From an uncultured Lachnospiraceae bacterium (GTDB taxonomy: Bacteria; Bacillota; Clostridia; Lachnospirales; Lachnospiraceae), in contig CADAOY010000002.1 in NCBI GenBank assembly GCA_902789665.1, forward strand, positions 331,820-395,819: DNA of 64,000 nt, given 5' to 3'. A model generated the notes under the pieces. That model was given only the letters and a program-made list of their open reading frames with translations, searched no databases and had not been told where the DNA came from. Below are positions 1 to 7,988 of the stretch, piece by piece. The position numbers and the translations under genes were made by a program. Every line of letters starts with the position of its first letter. Position 1 is the first letter of the stretch.

Positions 1-8
1 AAAGAAAA

Positions 9-644
9 ATGTACAGAATCTTTGAATTTACAGAGATTCCTTGGGTTATCCTTTCACACAGCGGAAATCAGATGATAATTCAGTCTGAATATACTCTTGA
101 TTATCAGCTTTTTGATGAGAAAGACTATATGGATATGAGTGAAAGAGAAGTATCCAAGATTAGAACAGGTATTACCTGGGAAACAAGTAAAATCAGAGAG
201 TGGCTTAACAGAGATTTCTTCCAGACTGCATTCACCAAGGAAGAGCAGGAGAGAATTCTCATTAAGGAAGTTAAGACTCCTATCTCATCATTTACAGATA
301 TAGTTACATATGACAGAGTATTCCTTCCGTCTGTAGAAGAGATTAACAATGGTTTCGATACCAATGCTCTTCGTACCAACAATCTTCAGAGCGTTGCAGA
401 CAGAAGTGCACATTCACTTATATCACAATATGCAGCAGCACTTAAGGTGGACGATACCTTCCCTAACGGCTATGCCCTTAGAACCAGAGGTACCATTAAT
501 GCTGAGACCAAGTCCTTCACCTATGGCGAGAACTGTGATGGTCAGTGCATCCAGGGTGGCAGACTGTGCCAGTGGAAATTAGGTATTCCAATGGGTATCA
601 GACCTATTATTCTGGTTGATATCAGGGATATATATGAGGTTTAG
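9..644 (+). CDS. DUF6273 domain protein, probably 5'-truncated by window edge
   Basis: Function unknown. The visible 211 residues look like DUF6273, a domain common in Lachnospiraceae: an I-P-W-V-I-L strand (residues 10-15), the helix WETSKIREWLN (57-67) followed by FTKEEQ (75-80), and a late R-P-I-I-L-V-D strand. The frame remains open through bases 1-8, and the usual N-terminal part of the domain seems absent, so the true start may lie outside the window. It ends nine bases before the next gene, whose ribosome binding site follows its stop, so cotranscription is likely. Family assignment is from memory of the motif. Confidence 0.6.
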   Translation: MYRIFEFTEIPWVILSHSGNQMIIQSEYTLDYQLFDEKDYMDMSEREVSKIRTGITWETSKIREWLNRDFFQTAFTKEEQERILIKEVKTPISSFTDIVTYDRVFLPSVEEINNGFDTNALRTNNLQSVADRSAHSLISQYAAALKVDDTFPNGYALRTRGTINAETKSFTYGENCDGQCIQGGRLCQWKLGIPMGIRPIILVDIRDIYEV

Positions 645-653
645 GAGAAAAAG

Positions 654-1439
654 ATGAGCACCTATGTAATTAGCGATATACATGGACAATATAAGTCTTT
701 TAAAAAGATGCTTAAGCTTATCTCTTTCGGTAACGACGATACCTTATATCTTCTTGGAGATGTAATAGACAGAGGAGATGAAGGCATTAAAGTTTTAACG
801 GAAGCCATGAAGATGCCAAATGTGCATTTATTCTTAGGCAACCACGAACTTCTTATGCTGGACGCTCTTAAGAATATTGAAGAGAATAAAAGAGGCGACC
901 GTAAGGACTTTGATGACATGGACTTGTGGCTTGACCCTTATAATGGCGGAGAAAGCACTTTTGAAGCCTACAAGACTCTTCAGCCAAAGCAGAAGAAGGA
1001 AATCCTTACATATCTTGAGAACAGCATTGTGGTTAAGAAGATAAAGATTGGCCGCAAGAAATATCACTTATCCCACGCTTATGTTCTTCCTTATGATTTC
1101 GAGGACGAACTCAGATACAAGGACGTACCTTATAAGGAAAAATGGGATGTAGTATGGCAGAGTATCTTTGAACTGTCTCCTAATGAGAGCCCGACGGAGA
1201 TTTTTCCAAATAAGAAGTTTACTTATATTTTGGGACATACTTTCACTCAGAGACTGGACTGCATGGACAGTGACGGACGCGGAGTAGTTTATTATAACAA
1301 GAACTTCAAGGGATACAGAATCTACAACATTGACTGCGGTATGGCGCTTCATAATAAATCCAGTCAGTTAGCCTGCATCAGACTTGAAGATGAGAAGATT
1401 TTCTACGTTCCGCTTTATAAAGATATTAAAAATTTATAA
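654..1439 (+). CDS. Calcineurin-like (PPP-type) metallophosphatase
   Basis: Predicted cytoplasmic metal-dependent phosphoesterase of 261 residues. The PPP signature is clear and in order: DIHG (residues 8-11), GDVIDRG (35-41) and GNHE (62-65), which supply the two-metal centre, plus later His residues (S-H-A-Y and G-H-T-F) in the expected places. Bacterial members of this type act as Ser/Thr protein phosphatases or as bis(5'-nucleosyl)-tetraphosphatases; the sequence alone does not decide which. The start ATG has AGGAGA upstream. It is the last gene before a strong terminator, paired with the DUF6273 gene. Confidence 0.88.
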   Translation: MSTYVISDIHGQYKSFKKMLKLISFGNDDTLYLLGDVIDRGDEGIKVLTEAMKMPNVHLFLGNHELLMLDALKNIEENKRGDRKDFDDMDLWLDPYNGGESTFEAYKTLQPKQKKEILTYLENSIVVKKIKIGRKKYHLSHAYVLPYDFEDELRYKDVPYKEKWDVVWQSIFELSPNESPTEIFPNKKFTYILGHTFTQRLDCMDSDGRGVVYYNKNFKGYRIYNIDCGMALHNKSSQLACIRLEDEKIFYVPLYKDIKNL

Positions 1440-1446
1440 AAAGCTT

Positions 1447-1473
1447 AGCCTGCGTGTATTCGCAGGCTTTTTT
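1447..1473 (+). terminator. Rho-independent terminator
   Basis: Perfect 8-bp stem (agcctgcg at 1447-1454, cgcaggct at 1461-1468) with a 6-base loop and a T5 tract. It ends the phosphatase transcript. Confidence 0.9.
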
Positions 1474-1487
1474 AGTTGCATCTTTTG

Positions 1488-1516
1488 TTGACACAAATCG
1501 CGTAAAATGGCATAAT
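1488..1516 (+). promoter_or_regulatory. Sigma-A type promoter for the FIST/chemoreceptor operon
   Basis: Perfect TTGACA (1488-1493), 17-base spacer, CATAAT (1511-1516). It lies directly after the terminator and about 60 bases before the FIST gene start. Confidence 0.8.
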
Positions 1517-1576
1517 TAAAGGTGTGTTACAGGTATGGGGGTACCGATGAAATACTTTTTGGGGGTATAATCTTTA

Positions 1577-2629
1577 ATGAAACAGTCTTATATCAAAAGT
1601 GATTCCGGAAATCTTAAGGAGGTCCTTAGGAATGTGTCTAATCCGGACGCTCTTATAATGATATCCAACAGTGATCAATTTAATGAACATGTAGATATAC
1701 TTAAGAAGACTTTTCCTAATGTTCCAAGTATTGCCGGCGTAGGTCATTTCTATGGTAAGACAATCAGAGAAGGCGGCGTTGGACTTATGGTTTTGCAGGG
1801 TGTTGATGCAGTGGCAGGTCTTATGACTCACGCCAAGGATATGCCGGTTCACGACATAGATACACTTCTTAAGAATATGTCGAAGATTGGCGCTAACGCT
1901 GCAAATACAGTATGCATCGATATCTGTACAGGCAATGACGCCGTGGTTTTAACCACAATGAGCAGCGCTCTTAATAAAGCGGGAGTTTCTCTTATCGGCG
2001 GAACATCCATGGATGCAAAGGTTTCAGCCAATGGCGAGATTAATGATGATGCCGATGCCTATATTTTGATTAAGAATAAAGGCGGCAGGGTTAAGGTTTA
2101 TAAGGAGAATATTTACAGACCTCTTGATGATGAAACCTTCGTTGCCAGCGAAACCAACAAGGCGGAATATTATGTAGGTAAGCTTAACGGCAGACCGGCA
2201 CTTGATGTATATAAAGAGCACCTTGGAGTTGGTGATGATGCAATGGCTACCCAGACCTTCACTAACCCTCTGGGCAAAATCACCGGCGACGATATTCGAA
2301 TCATATCCATTAGAGAAGTCGTAGGAAATGGTATGAGCTTCTACAGACAGGTTAATGATTCAGATATCCTTTGCTTTTTGGATATTAAGGATTATAAGGC
2401 AATTGTTAAACAGACAGTCAGTGAGATTAAGTCAGATTTCTCACATGTGTCAGGCGTAATATCTGTTAACTGTGCATTCAGACATATATTATTTACACAG
2501 AATAATTTCATGGATCAGTATCTTGATATCATGTCTGATTTGGGAAGTCACTGTGGCTTCGTTGGTAATGGCGAACATTTCAATGATCAGTTTATAAATC
2601 AGTCCATGTCATGCGTGGTATTTGAATAG
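1577..2629 (+). CDS. FIST domain (FIST_N + FIST_C) sensor protein
   Basis: A 350-residue protein with the two-part FIST architecture: an N-terminal half with the pattern S-I-A-G-V-G, G-G-V-G-L-M-V and S-L-I-G-G-T-S, and a C-terminal half with P-A-L-D-V-Y, followed by a region ending G-F-V-G-N-G-E-H-F and S-M-S-C-V-V-F. FIST is an intracellular sensory domain thought to bind small ligands, perhaps amino acids. No membrane segment is seen. It opens an operon with two chemoreceptors; the next gene's ribosome binding site overlaps its stop codon. A role in presenting a cytoplasmic signal to the soluble receptor is inference. Confidence 0.85.
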   Translation: MKQSYIKSDSGNLKEVLRNVSNPDALIMISNSDQFNEHVDILKKTFPNVPSIAGVGHFYGKTIREGGVGLMVLQGVDAVAGLMTHAKDMPVHDIDTLLKNMSKIGANAANTVCIDICTGNDAVVLTTMSSALNKAGVSLIGGTSMDAKVSANGEINDDADAYILIKNKGGRVKVYKENIYRPLDDETFVASETNKAEYYVGKLNGRPALDVYKEHLGVGDDAMATQTFTNPLGKITGDDIRIISIREVVGNGMSFYRQVNDSDILCFLDIKDYKAIVKQTVSEIKSDFSHVSGVISVNCAFRHILFTQNNFMDQYLDIMSDLGSHCGFVGNGEHFNDQFINQSMSCVVFE

Positions 2630-2639
2630 GAGGGTACAT

Positions 2640-3587
2640 ATGGCTTTTGGCAAGAAAAAAGTAATCGTAAGTCAGAGCGGGGGAAGTATTAGAGGAAAAA
2701 ATAATGACTATACGCCTATTCTTCATGTGGCAGACAGTATCAAGGAGTATCAGGGCGAACTGGTTACAAAGGAAGTTGCAACCATTAATGAACTTAAGAA
2801 TATAAGCGAGTCTTTTGACGATGTACTGGGAAGAGACAATGAACTTAAGACTCAGATGGATAAGTTTAGTAATTCACTTGAAGAACTTATTTCTTCATCA
2901 GATCAGATTAATGTTGTAAAAACTGATATTGCTGAAAGCGTAAGTATTGCGCAGGAAAAACTTGATGAATTAAATGCAAGTTCAGAAGAACTTAAGACAC
3001 GTATAGATGATATTGAAAATGTATTTAAGTCTCTTCAGGATTCAGTAGATTCCATTTCAAGAAGCATGGTACAGATTGTATCCATTGCAAACCAGACCAA
3101 CATGCTTGCCCTGAATGCTTCAATTGAGGCTGCAAGAGCAGGTGAACAGGGTAAAGGTTTTGCGGTAGTTGCTGAGCAGGTTAAGGATCTTGCCGGACAG
3201 ATTAAAGGCCTTGTTGCATCTGTTGAAACCAGTATCAAGGAAGTTAATGCAGGTACAGAGAATCTTAATAATAATATTTCCGTAACCAATGGGGTTATTG
3301 AGAATAATGTAATTAAGGTTCAGGAAGCAACCGAGTCCTTCGAGAAGATTAATGCAGCATCCAGGAAAACAGATATTGTACAGAATAATATCAGAGAGAC
3401 TGCAGTGGCTGCAAAGAATGACCTGGCAGTAGTTAATGATGAGTTCAAAGACATTGAGCGTAAATATGGCGATGTTAAGAAATATATAGAAAAAGCCAAT
3501 AGTCTTGGCACAACAAAGAGCGTTTTGTTTGAGAATATCGATAATATGATTTCCCAGATTGAACCTCTTATTAAAAGTATGGAATAG
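2640..3587 (+). CDS. Cytoplasmic methyl-accepting chemotaxis protein
   Basis: A soluble chemoreceptor of 315 residues with no transmembrane segment or HAMP domain. The C-terminal two thirds is the coiled-coil signalling domain, with the conserved hairpin tip that binds CheA/CheW ([20 protein letters not shown]). The N-terminal 80 residues may form the input region. I chose the ATG at 2640 because AGGAGGG (2628-2634) sits five bases upstream; an upstream TTG at 2622 in the same frame has no such site. It is sandwiched between the FIST gene and a membrane chemoreceptor, so it may read out FIST binding. Confidence 0.9.
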   Translation: MAFGKKKVIVSQSGGSIRGKNNDYTPILHVADSIKEYQGELVTKEVATINELKNISESFDDVLGRDNELKTQMDKFSNSLEELISSSDQINVVKTDIAESVSIAQEKLDELNASSEELKTRIDDIENVFKSLQDSVDSISRSMVQIVSIANQTNMLALNASIEAARAGEQGKGFAVVAEQVKDLAGQIKGLVASVETSIKEVNAGTENLNNNISVTNGVIENNVIKVQEATESFEKINAASRKTDIVQNNIRETAVAAKNDLAVVNDEFKDIERKYGDVKKYIEKANSLGTTKSVLFENIDNMISQIEPLIKSME

Positions 3588-3598
3588 AGGATGGAGCT

Positions 3599-5272
3599 AT
3601 GAAAAAGTTATCATTTAAAAATGCATTAATGCTTTTTGCAATCCTTCCGCTTATACTGGCGGTTATGACCCTGGCAGTACTTTCAATCTTCTATATGAAG
3701 TCCAGTCTTGAAAAAAGAGTAAAACAGACGCTTCGCATTGCAGCCCTTGACCTGGCTGAGTATTATGCATATGACCTGGCTACTGGAACTGGCCTGGAAG
3801 AAGACGGATGGGTTAAGTATGAGCCGGATTTTCTGGATCACCTTAAGGAAGCAGATGTTGAACTGACACTTTTTAAGGGCGATACAAGATTCTGCACATC
3901 TATCCTGGATGACAACGGTGATAGAATTGAGGGAACCAAAGCAGCTGATGATGTAATTGAAACGGTTCTTAAAGACGGCGATGAATTCTTCTCGGAAGAT
4001 ATTGTAATTAATGGCATTGATTATTATGTTTATTATGTTCCTCTTTTTGGTCCTGATGGCAAACCGGTTGGTATGGCTTTTGCCGGTGAAAGATGTCAGT
4101 TGGTAAATAAGAATCTTAATAATATGATGATTGTCGTATCAAGTATATCCGTAATACTTATTGTATTTGTCAGCGCTTTCAGCATTATTATGGCTGGCAA
4201 AATCGCCAAGCCGATCAAACTCAGTTCCAATGCCCTTGCCAAGATTGCCAATGGTAACCTTGCAACAGACACAAGAATTCATTCAGGCATTAGAGAAACC
4301 GGCGACCTCATTATGAGTCTTAATGTTCTTAAGAAAAAACTTAATGACATAATAGGAAATATCAGGGAAGTCAGCGTACAGTTAAATGAAGATTCCAATA
4401 ATGTTAACTCTCTTTCAGTATCTTCAGCAGAGAGTTCAAATCAGATTTCATCTGCAATGGAAGACCTGGCTAATGCTGCAACCCACATGACTCAGAATGT
4501 GGAAGATATCAATATGCAGGTTACTCATATGAATAATACCATTGACGTATTGTCTGACAGCTCCAATACACTGGCTGTATCATCAGATAATATCCAGAAA
4601 GCCAATGGTGATGCGGCTGAATATATTAACAGAGTTTCCAAGTCTTCAGAACAGAGTGTTGAAGCAGTTAATGATATTACAAAACAGATTACAGAAACCA
4701 ACGCATCCATTGCCAAGATTAAGGATGCTGTGGAAATTATTACATCAATTGCCAACCAGACCAATCTTCTTTCACTTAATGCTTCAATTGAGGCGGCAAG
4801 AGCAGGAGAGGCAGGCAAGGGTTTTGCAGTTGTTGCTGCTGAGATTGGTAACCTGTCAGCACAGTCCAACAGTTCTGCAACAGAGATTAAGAATACTGTT
4901 GAAGAGATTGTTGAGAAGTCTGAACAGTCGGTTGTTCTTTCAAAGAGAGTATCAAGTCTTATTGAAGAAGAGCAGAAATATATCAGTGATACATTAAATA
5001 AGTTTAATATTCTTAATAATGAAATCAGTGATTCATTAGAGAAGATTAATCTTGTTTCCGAGAATACAAAGGCTCTTGAAGAAATTAAAGAGAATATCAC
5101 AAGAGCAGTTCAGGAACTCAGCGCCATCTCTGAAGAGAATGCTGCATCCAATGAGGAAGTAAGCGCATCAGTTACAGGCATTGCAGATTCCATTGAACAG
5201 ATTAAGGACAGCTCTGATGTAACAAAGAGTAATGCCAATAACTTGGTTGATGTAATCGGTTATTTTAAATAA
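3599..5272 (+). CDS. Membrane methyl-accepting chemotaxis protein with Cache-like sensor
   Basis: A 557-residue transmembrane chemoreceptor. It has an N-terminal membrane segment (about residues 10-31), an extracytoplasmic single Cache-like domain (about 32-175, with Y-Y-V-Y-Y-V-P-L and a G-M-A-F-A-G-E end), a second membrane segment (about 176-200), HAMP (to about 252) and a long signalling coiled coil. The tip [20 protein letters not shown] is intact. The sensed ligand cannot be read from sequence. It follows the soluble receptor by 11 bases and is the last gene of the FIST operon. Confidence 0.93.
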   Translation: MKKLSFKNALMLFAILPLILAVMTLAVLSIFYMKSSLEKRVKQTLRIAALDLAEYYAYDLATGTGLEEDGWVKYEPDFLDHLKEADVELTLFKGDTRFCTSILDDNGDRIEGTKAADDVIETVLKDGDEFFSEDIVINGIDYYVYYVPLFGPDGKPVGMAFAGERCQLVNKNLNNMMIVVSSISVILIVFVSAFSIIMAGKIAKPIKLSSNALAKIANGNLATDTRIHSGIRETGDLIMSLNVLKKKLNDIIGNIREVSVQLNEDSNNVNSLSVSSAESSNQISSAMEDLANAATHMTQNVEDINMQVTHMNNTIDVLSDSSNTLAVSSDNIQKANGDAAEYINRVSKSSEQSVEAVNDITKQITETNASIAKIKDAVEIITSIANQTNLLSLNASIEAARAGEAGKGFAVVAAEIGNLSAQSNSSATEIKNTVEEIVEKSEQSVVLSKRVSSLIEEEQKYISDTLNKFNILNNEISDSLEKINLVSENTKALEEIKENITRAVQELSAISEENAASNEEVSASVTGIADSIEQIKDSSDVTKSNANNLVDVIGYFK

Positions 5273-5299
5273 TAGGAAAGAAATTATAAAAGACAGGGA

Positions 5300-5325
5300 G
5301 GCACCTTAAATAAAGGTGCCTTCTT
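5300..5325 (+). terminator. Rho-independent terminator after chemoreceptor operon
   Basis: An 8-bp perfect stem (ggcacctt / aaggtgcc) with a 5-base loop, followed by a short ttctt tail. The weak tail may allow read-through to the metallopeptidase gene 17 bases on. Confidence 0.65.
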
Positions 5326-5341
5326 AACTTATGGGATTTGT

Positions 5342-5932
5342 ATGAAAGATAAGAAGACTTATTATGTTGAAGGTATAGAGGTTGACATAATTCCTTGCAA
5401 GCGTAAAAGCTACGGCTTAAGAATCTCGGAAGATCTGAAGGTTTCTGTCAGATTTCCTTATTACAGGTCTTATGCATCTGCCTGCAAATTCGCGGATGAG
5501 CAAAAAGAATGGATAGTAAAACACTATGAGAAGATGAGGCTTAAGGCGAAGGAATATGAAGAGAATAAGGAAGAACCCTATACTGATGAAGATATTAAAT
5601 GGATGACGGGGGAAGCTAAAAAGATAATCCCTGACCTGGTTTCTAAATATGCCGATTTAATGGGAGTTACCTTTGGAAGAATAACCATAAGGCATCAAAA
5701 GAGCCGCTGGGGCAGCTGCTCAGCCAAGGGAAATCTTAACTTTAACTGCCTTCTTATGCTGACGCCACCTGAGTGTGTTGAATATGTGGTAGTGCATGAA
5801 CTGTGCCACAGAAAATATATGAACCATTCCAGGGCTTTCTGGGCAGAGGTGGCCAAATACCAGCCTGATTACAGAAAGAATGAAGAATGGCTCAAAACTA
5901 AAGGCAAATATATAATTGATGCTTTGGACTAG
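5342..5932 (+). CDS. YgjP-like metallopeptidase domain protein (DUF45)
   Basis: A 196-residue predicted zinc metallopeptidase of the YgjP/DUF45 family. The family block SRWGSCS (121-127) precedes the active-site helix VHELCHRKYMNH (151-162), giving HExxH with a third His six residues later. No signal peptide is present, so it is cytoplasmic. Substrates of this family are not established. The ribosome binding site is weak. The next gene is convergent, and the two stops are only two bases apart, with no intervening terminator. Confidence 0.85.
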   Translation: MKDKKTYYVEGIEVDIIPCKRKSYGLRISEDLKVSVRFPYYRSYASACKFADEQKEWIVKHYEKMRLKAKEYEENKEEPYTDEDIKWMTGEAKKIIPDLVSKYADLMGVTFGRITIRHQKSRWGSCSAKGNLNFNCLLMLTPPECVEYVVVHELCHRKYMNHSRAFWAEVAKYQPDYRKNEEWLKTKGKYIIDALD

Positions 5933-5933
5933 C

Positions 5934-6650
5934 TTACTGCCAGCCTCCGTCCATGGTAATGACCTGACCTGTAAGATAGGAAGGTGAAGAAATGATATGG
6001 TATGTAAGTTCTGCAACTTCCATAGTAGTGCCGGCTCTTCCCATAGGGATTTCTTCATATAGATTATTTAACTCATCTTTGGAAAGATGGTTATTCATCT
6101 TTGTATCGATTAAACCAGGGGCTATGGCATTAACGCTGATGCCTGACGGGGCAACTTCCTTAGCCAGTGCTTTTACAAAGCCGTTTAAGCCTGCTTTGGA
6201 GGCAGAATAGGCAACTTCCATGGAAGCCCCTGTATTACCCCATACGGATGAAATAAAGAGCATTCGACCATTACCCTTGGCTATCATCTTAGGAAGAAAG
6301 GCTTTGCTTAAGTTAAAACAGGAAGTTAAATTGACAGATATTATCCTGTTCCATTCATCAGGAGTCATATCCTGAATAAGACCTATGTGGGATATGCCTG
6401 CTGCATGAACAATAATATCTATGTCAAAATTAGCCAGCCTTTCAGATACTGCCTGATAATCAGAAAGGTCACACTTAATGACGGTATACTGGCAGGTTGG
6501 AACTTCAGCTGAAATTCTGAAGATAAGATCAGTTGCGGCTGCCGAATTACTGAAACACGTAAGAATTAAATTATAGCCTTCCCTGGCCAGTTTAAGGGCT
6601 ATGGCTCTTCCTATGTCTCCGCTTGCTCCAGTTAATAAAACCCAGCTCAT
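5934..6650 (-). CDS. Short-chain dehydrogenase/reductase (FabG/EfpI-like)
   Basis: A 238-residue NAD(P)H-dependent oxidoreductase with a classical SDR layout: TGASGDIG (7-14) for the cofactor, N-A-A-G-equivalent H-A-A-G at 82-85, catalytic Ser134/135, Tyr148 and Lys152 (YSASK), and P-G-L-I-D-T after the active site. It could be a 3-oxoacyl-ACP reductase, but the stand-alone context (not in a fab operon) also suits the EF-P 5-aminopentanone reductase family found in Firmicutes. It is divergent from trxB, sharing a palindrome between the two promoters. Confidence 0.85.
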   Translation of the reverse strand: MSWVLLTGASGDIGRAIALKLAREGYNLILTCFSNSAAATDLIFRISAEVPTCQYTVIKCDLSDYQAVSERLANFDIDIIVHAAGISHIGLIQDMTPDEWNRIISVNLTSCFNLSKAFLPKMIAKGNGRMLFISSVWGNTGASMEVAYSASKAGLNGFVKALAKEVAPSGISVNAIAPGLIDTKMNNHLSKDELNNLYEEIPMGRAGTTMEVAELTYHIISSPSYLTGQVITMDGGWQ

Positions 6651-6667
6651 ATTCTACCTCACTTCTG

Positions 6668-6696
6668 TTGACCTTAAATGTCTTAATTGTTATGAT
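6668..6696 (+). promoter_or_regulatory. Promoter for trxB
   Basis: TTGACC (6668-6673), 17-base spacer, TATGAT (6691-6696). The predicted start of transcription (about 6703) sits just before the palindrome at 6707-6724. Confidence 0.65.
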
Positions 6697-6706
6697 GTAA
6701 TAGTGC

Positions 6707-6724
6707 GTGAATGAATTCATTCAC
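6707..6724. promoter_or_regulatory. 18-base perfect palindrome, probable operator
   Basis: The sequence gtgaatgaattcattcac is its own reverse complement. It lies between two divergent promoter-like sequences, so one bound dimer could affect both trxB and the SDR gene. The TGAAT/ATTCA arms resemble sites used by TetR-family repressors; that likeness is from memory. Confidence 0.6.
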
Positions 6725-6732
6725 CAAGTATT

Positions 6733-6762
6733 ATTATAGAATATTATACGAAAATATGGCAA
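6733..6762 (-). promoter_or_regulatory. Promoter for the SDR gene
   Basis: Read on the minus strand: TTGCCA (6762-6757), 18-base spacer, TATAAT (6738-6733). It would give a leader of about 75 bases that includes the palindrome. Confidence 0.5.
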
Positions 6763-6794
6763 GAATTTTAGCTTTTTGAAAGGAGTTATATATT

Positions 6795-7703
6795 ATGAAG
6801 GATTTAGTTATTATTGGAGCAGGACCTGCCGGTCTTTCAGCGGGAATCTACGCTCAGAGGGCAGGACTTGATGCAATACTCCTGGAGAAGGATTATATTG
6901 CAGGAGGTCAGGTCGTAAATACATATGAAGTTGCCAATTATCCGGGACTTAACGGAATATCGGGCGCTGATCTTTCTGAGAAATTTGAAGAGCATTTTAA
7001 GGCGCTTGGCGGGGTAAGTGTTACGGACGAAGTTGTTTCAATAGAAGAAAATGACGGTAATTACAAGGTAGTCTGTGAGAATGAAACCTATGATACAAAG
7101 GGCGTAATCTTAGCGCTTGGTGCAACACATGCTCATCTTGGATGTAAGGGAGAGGAAGAATTCGCCGGAATGGGCGTATCTTACTGTGCAACCTGTGACG
7201 GTGCTTTTTTCAGAGACAAGGATGTTGCAGTAGTAGGTGGCGGTGATGTTGCAGTTGAGGATGCGATTTTCTTAGCGAGAATCTGCCGTAAGGTTTATAT
7301 CATTCACAGAAGGGATGAGTTCAGGGCAGTGGCTTCACTTGTTAATGAACTTAAGTCCTATGAGAATGTTGAATTCGTATATGACAGCGTGGTTACGGAA
7401 ATTCAGGGAGATAACAAGGTAAGCGCAGTAGTTGTTAATAATAAGAAGACTGGCGAGAATAAGACAATTGAAGTAAGCGGCGTCTTCATCGCAGTTGGTA
7501 TCATTCCTACATCAGATAAGTTCCAGGCCTTCGTTGAGACAGATGAGAAGGGTTATATTGTGGCAGGAGAGGACTGCAGAACAAGTAAGGAAAGAATCTA
7601 TGCCTGCGGCGATGTAAGAGGAAAGCAGCTTAGACAGATCATTACGGCAGCAGCTGATGGTGCCAATGCCATAACAAGTTTCAGTGCAGACATAAATAAG
7701 TAA
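6795..7703 (+). CDS. trxB: Thioredoxin-disulfide reductase
   Basis: A flavoenzyme of 302 residues that passes electrons from NADPH through FAD to thioredoxin. It has an FAD-binding GAGPAGL near the start, the redox pair Cys131-Ala-Thr-Cys134, a second dinucleotide fold G-G-G-D-V-A-V-E, and the C-terminal A-C-G-D-V-R-G FAD motif followed by RQIITAAADGANA. Length and order match low-molecular-weight TrxB. A strong AAAGGAG sits upstream, and the gene has its own promoter and terminator. In an anaerobe it serves thiol redox balance and oxidative defence. Confidence 0.96.
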   Translation: MKDLVIIGAGPAGLSAGIYAQRAGLDAILLEKDYIAGGQVVNTYEVANYPGLNGISGADLSEKFEEHFKALGGVSVTDEVVSIEENDGNYKVVCENETYDTKGVILALGATHAHLGCKGEEEFAGMGVSYCATCDGAFFRDKDVAVVGGGDVAVEDAIFLARICRKVYIIHRRDEFRAVASLVNELKSYENVEFVYDSVVTEIQGDNKVSAVVVNNKKTGENKTIEVSGVFIAVGIIPTSDKFQAFVETDEKGYIVAGEDCRTSKERIYACGDVRGKQLRQIITAAADGANAITSFSADINK

Positions 7704-7717
7704 GAGTAGTGCAAAAT

Positions 7718-7785
7718 AAAGCCCGAAGAGATTTGTGGATATGTTAATTTTTTAACAGATTATGTAAATCTTTTTGGGCTTTTTA
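7718..7785 (+). terminator. Long imperfect terminator after trxB
   Basis: Outer arms aaagccc (7718-7724) and gggcttt pair, continued by gagattt with aaatct; an inner tgtta/taaca hairpin is also present. A T tract follows the closing arm. Confidence 0.65.
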
Positions 7786-7798
7786 TGTGAACTAAGTG

Positions 7799-7827
7799 TT
7801 GACAAAATGTGCATAAAATGATATTCT
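7799..7827 (+). promoter_or_regulatory. Promoter for the C40 wall hydrolase
   Basis: TTGACA (7799-7804), 17-base spacer, TATTCT (7822-7827). Transcription from here would carry a leader of about 125-155 bases. Confidence 0.75.
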
Positions 7828-7852
7828 AAACAGGAAATGTAACAAAATCGTA

Positions 7853-7951
7853 ACATTTTACAGAGAAACTAAATAGCGCTAAATGCTGTAGTTAAAAGGA
7901 GTTAACGGGGTATGGTGGTTTGGCATTTAGGGTTTAGCGGACGTAAAATGT
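7853..7951 (+). promoter_or_regulatory. Structured 5' leader of the C40 gene; riboswitch-like, class not recognised
   Basis: A 9-bp helix closes the element (acattttac 7853-7861 with gtaaaatgt 7943-7951). Inside are two mutually exclusive helices that reuse the same strand: ctaaatgc (7879-7886) with gcatttag (7923-7930), or cgctaaa (7877-7883) with tttagcg (7933-7939). A small hairpin gttaa/ttaac lies at 7891-7906. The closing helix ends seven bases before one candidate start codon. C-di-AMP riboswitches often precede such genes, but I could not find their core motifs. Regulation by ligand is inference. Confidence 0.5.
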
Positions 7952-7988
7952 AAAAATTATGTTTGAAGGTATTTTGGAAAATTTTATT

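Noticed and set aside
4525-5100. Long minus-strand frame opposite the chemoreceptor signalling domain
   Set aside because: Mirror of the biased codons of the coiled coil; no ribosome binding site, no recognisable protein.
7853-7951. c-di-AMP (ydaO) riboswitch
   Set aside because: The gene type fits, but the conserved core segments and size of that class are not seen. Reported as an unclassified leader.
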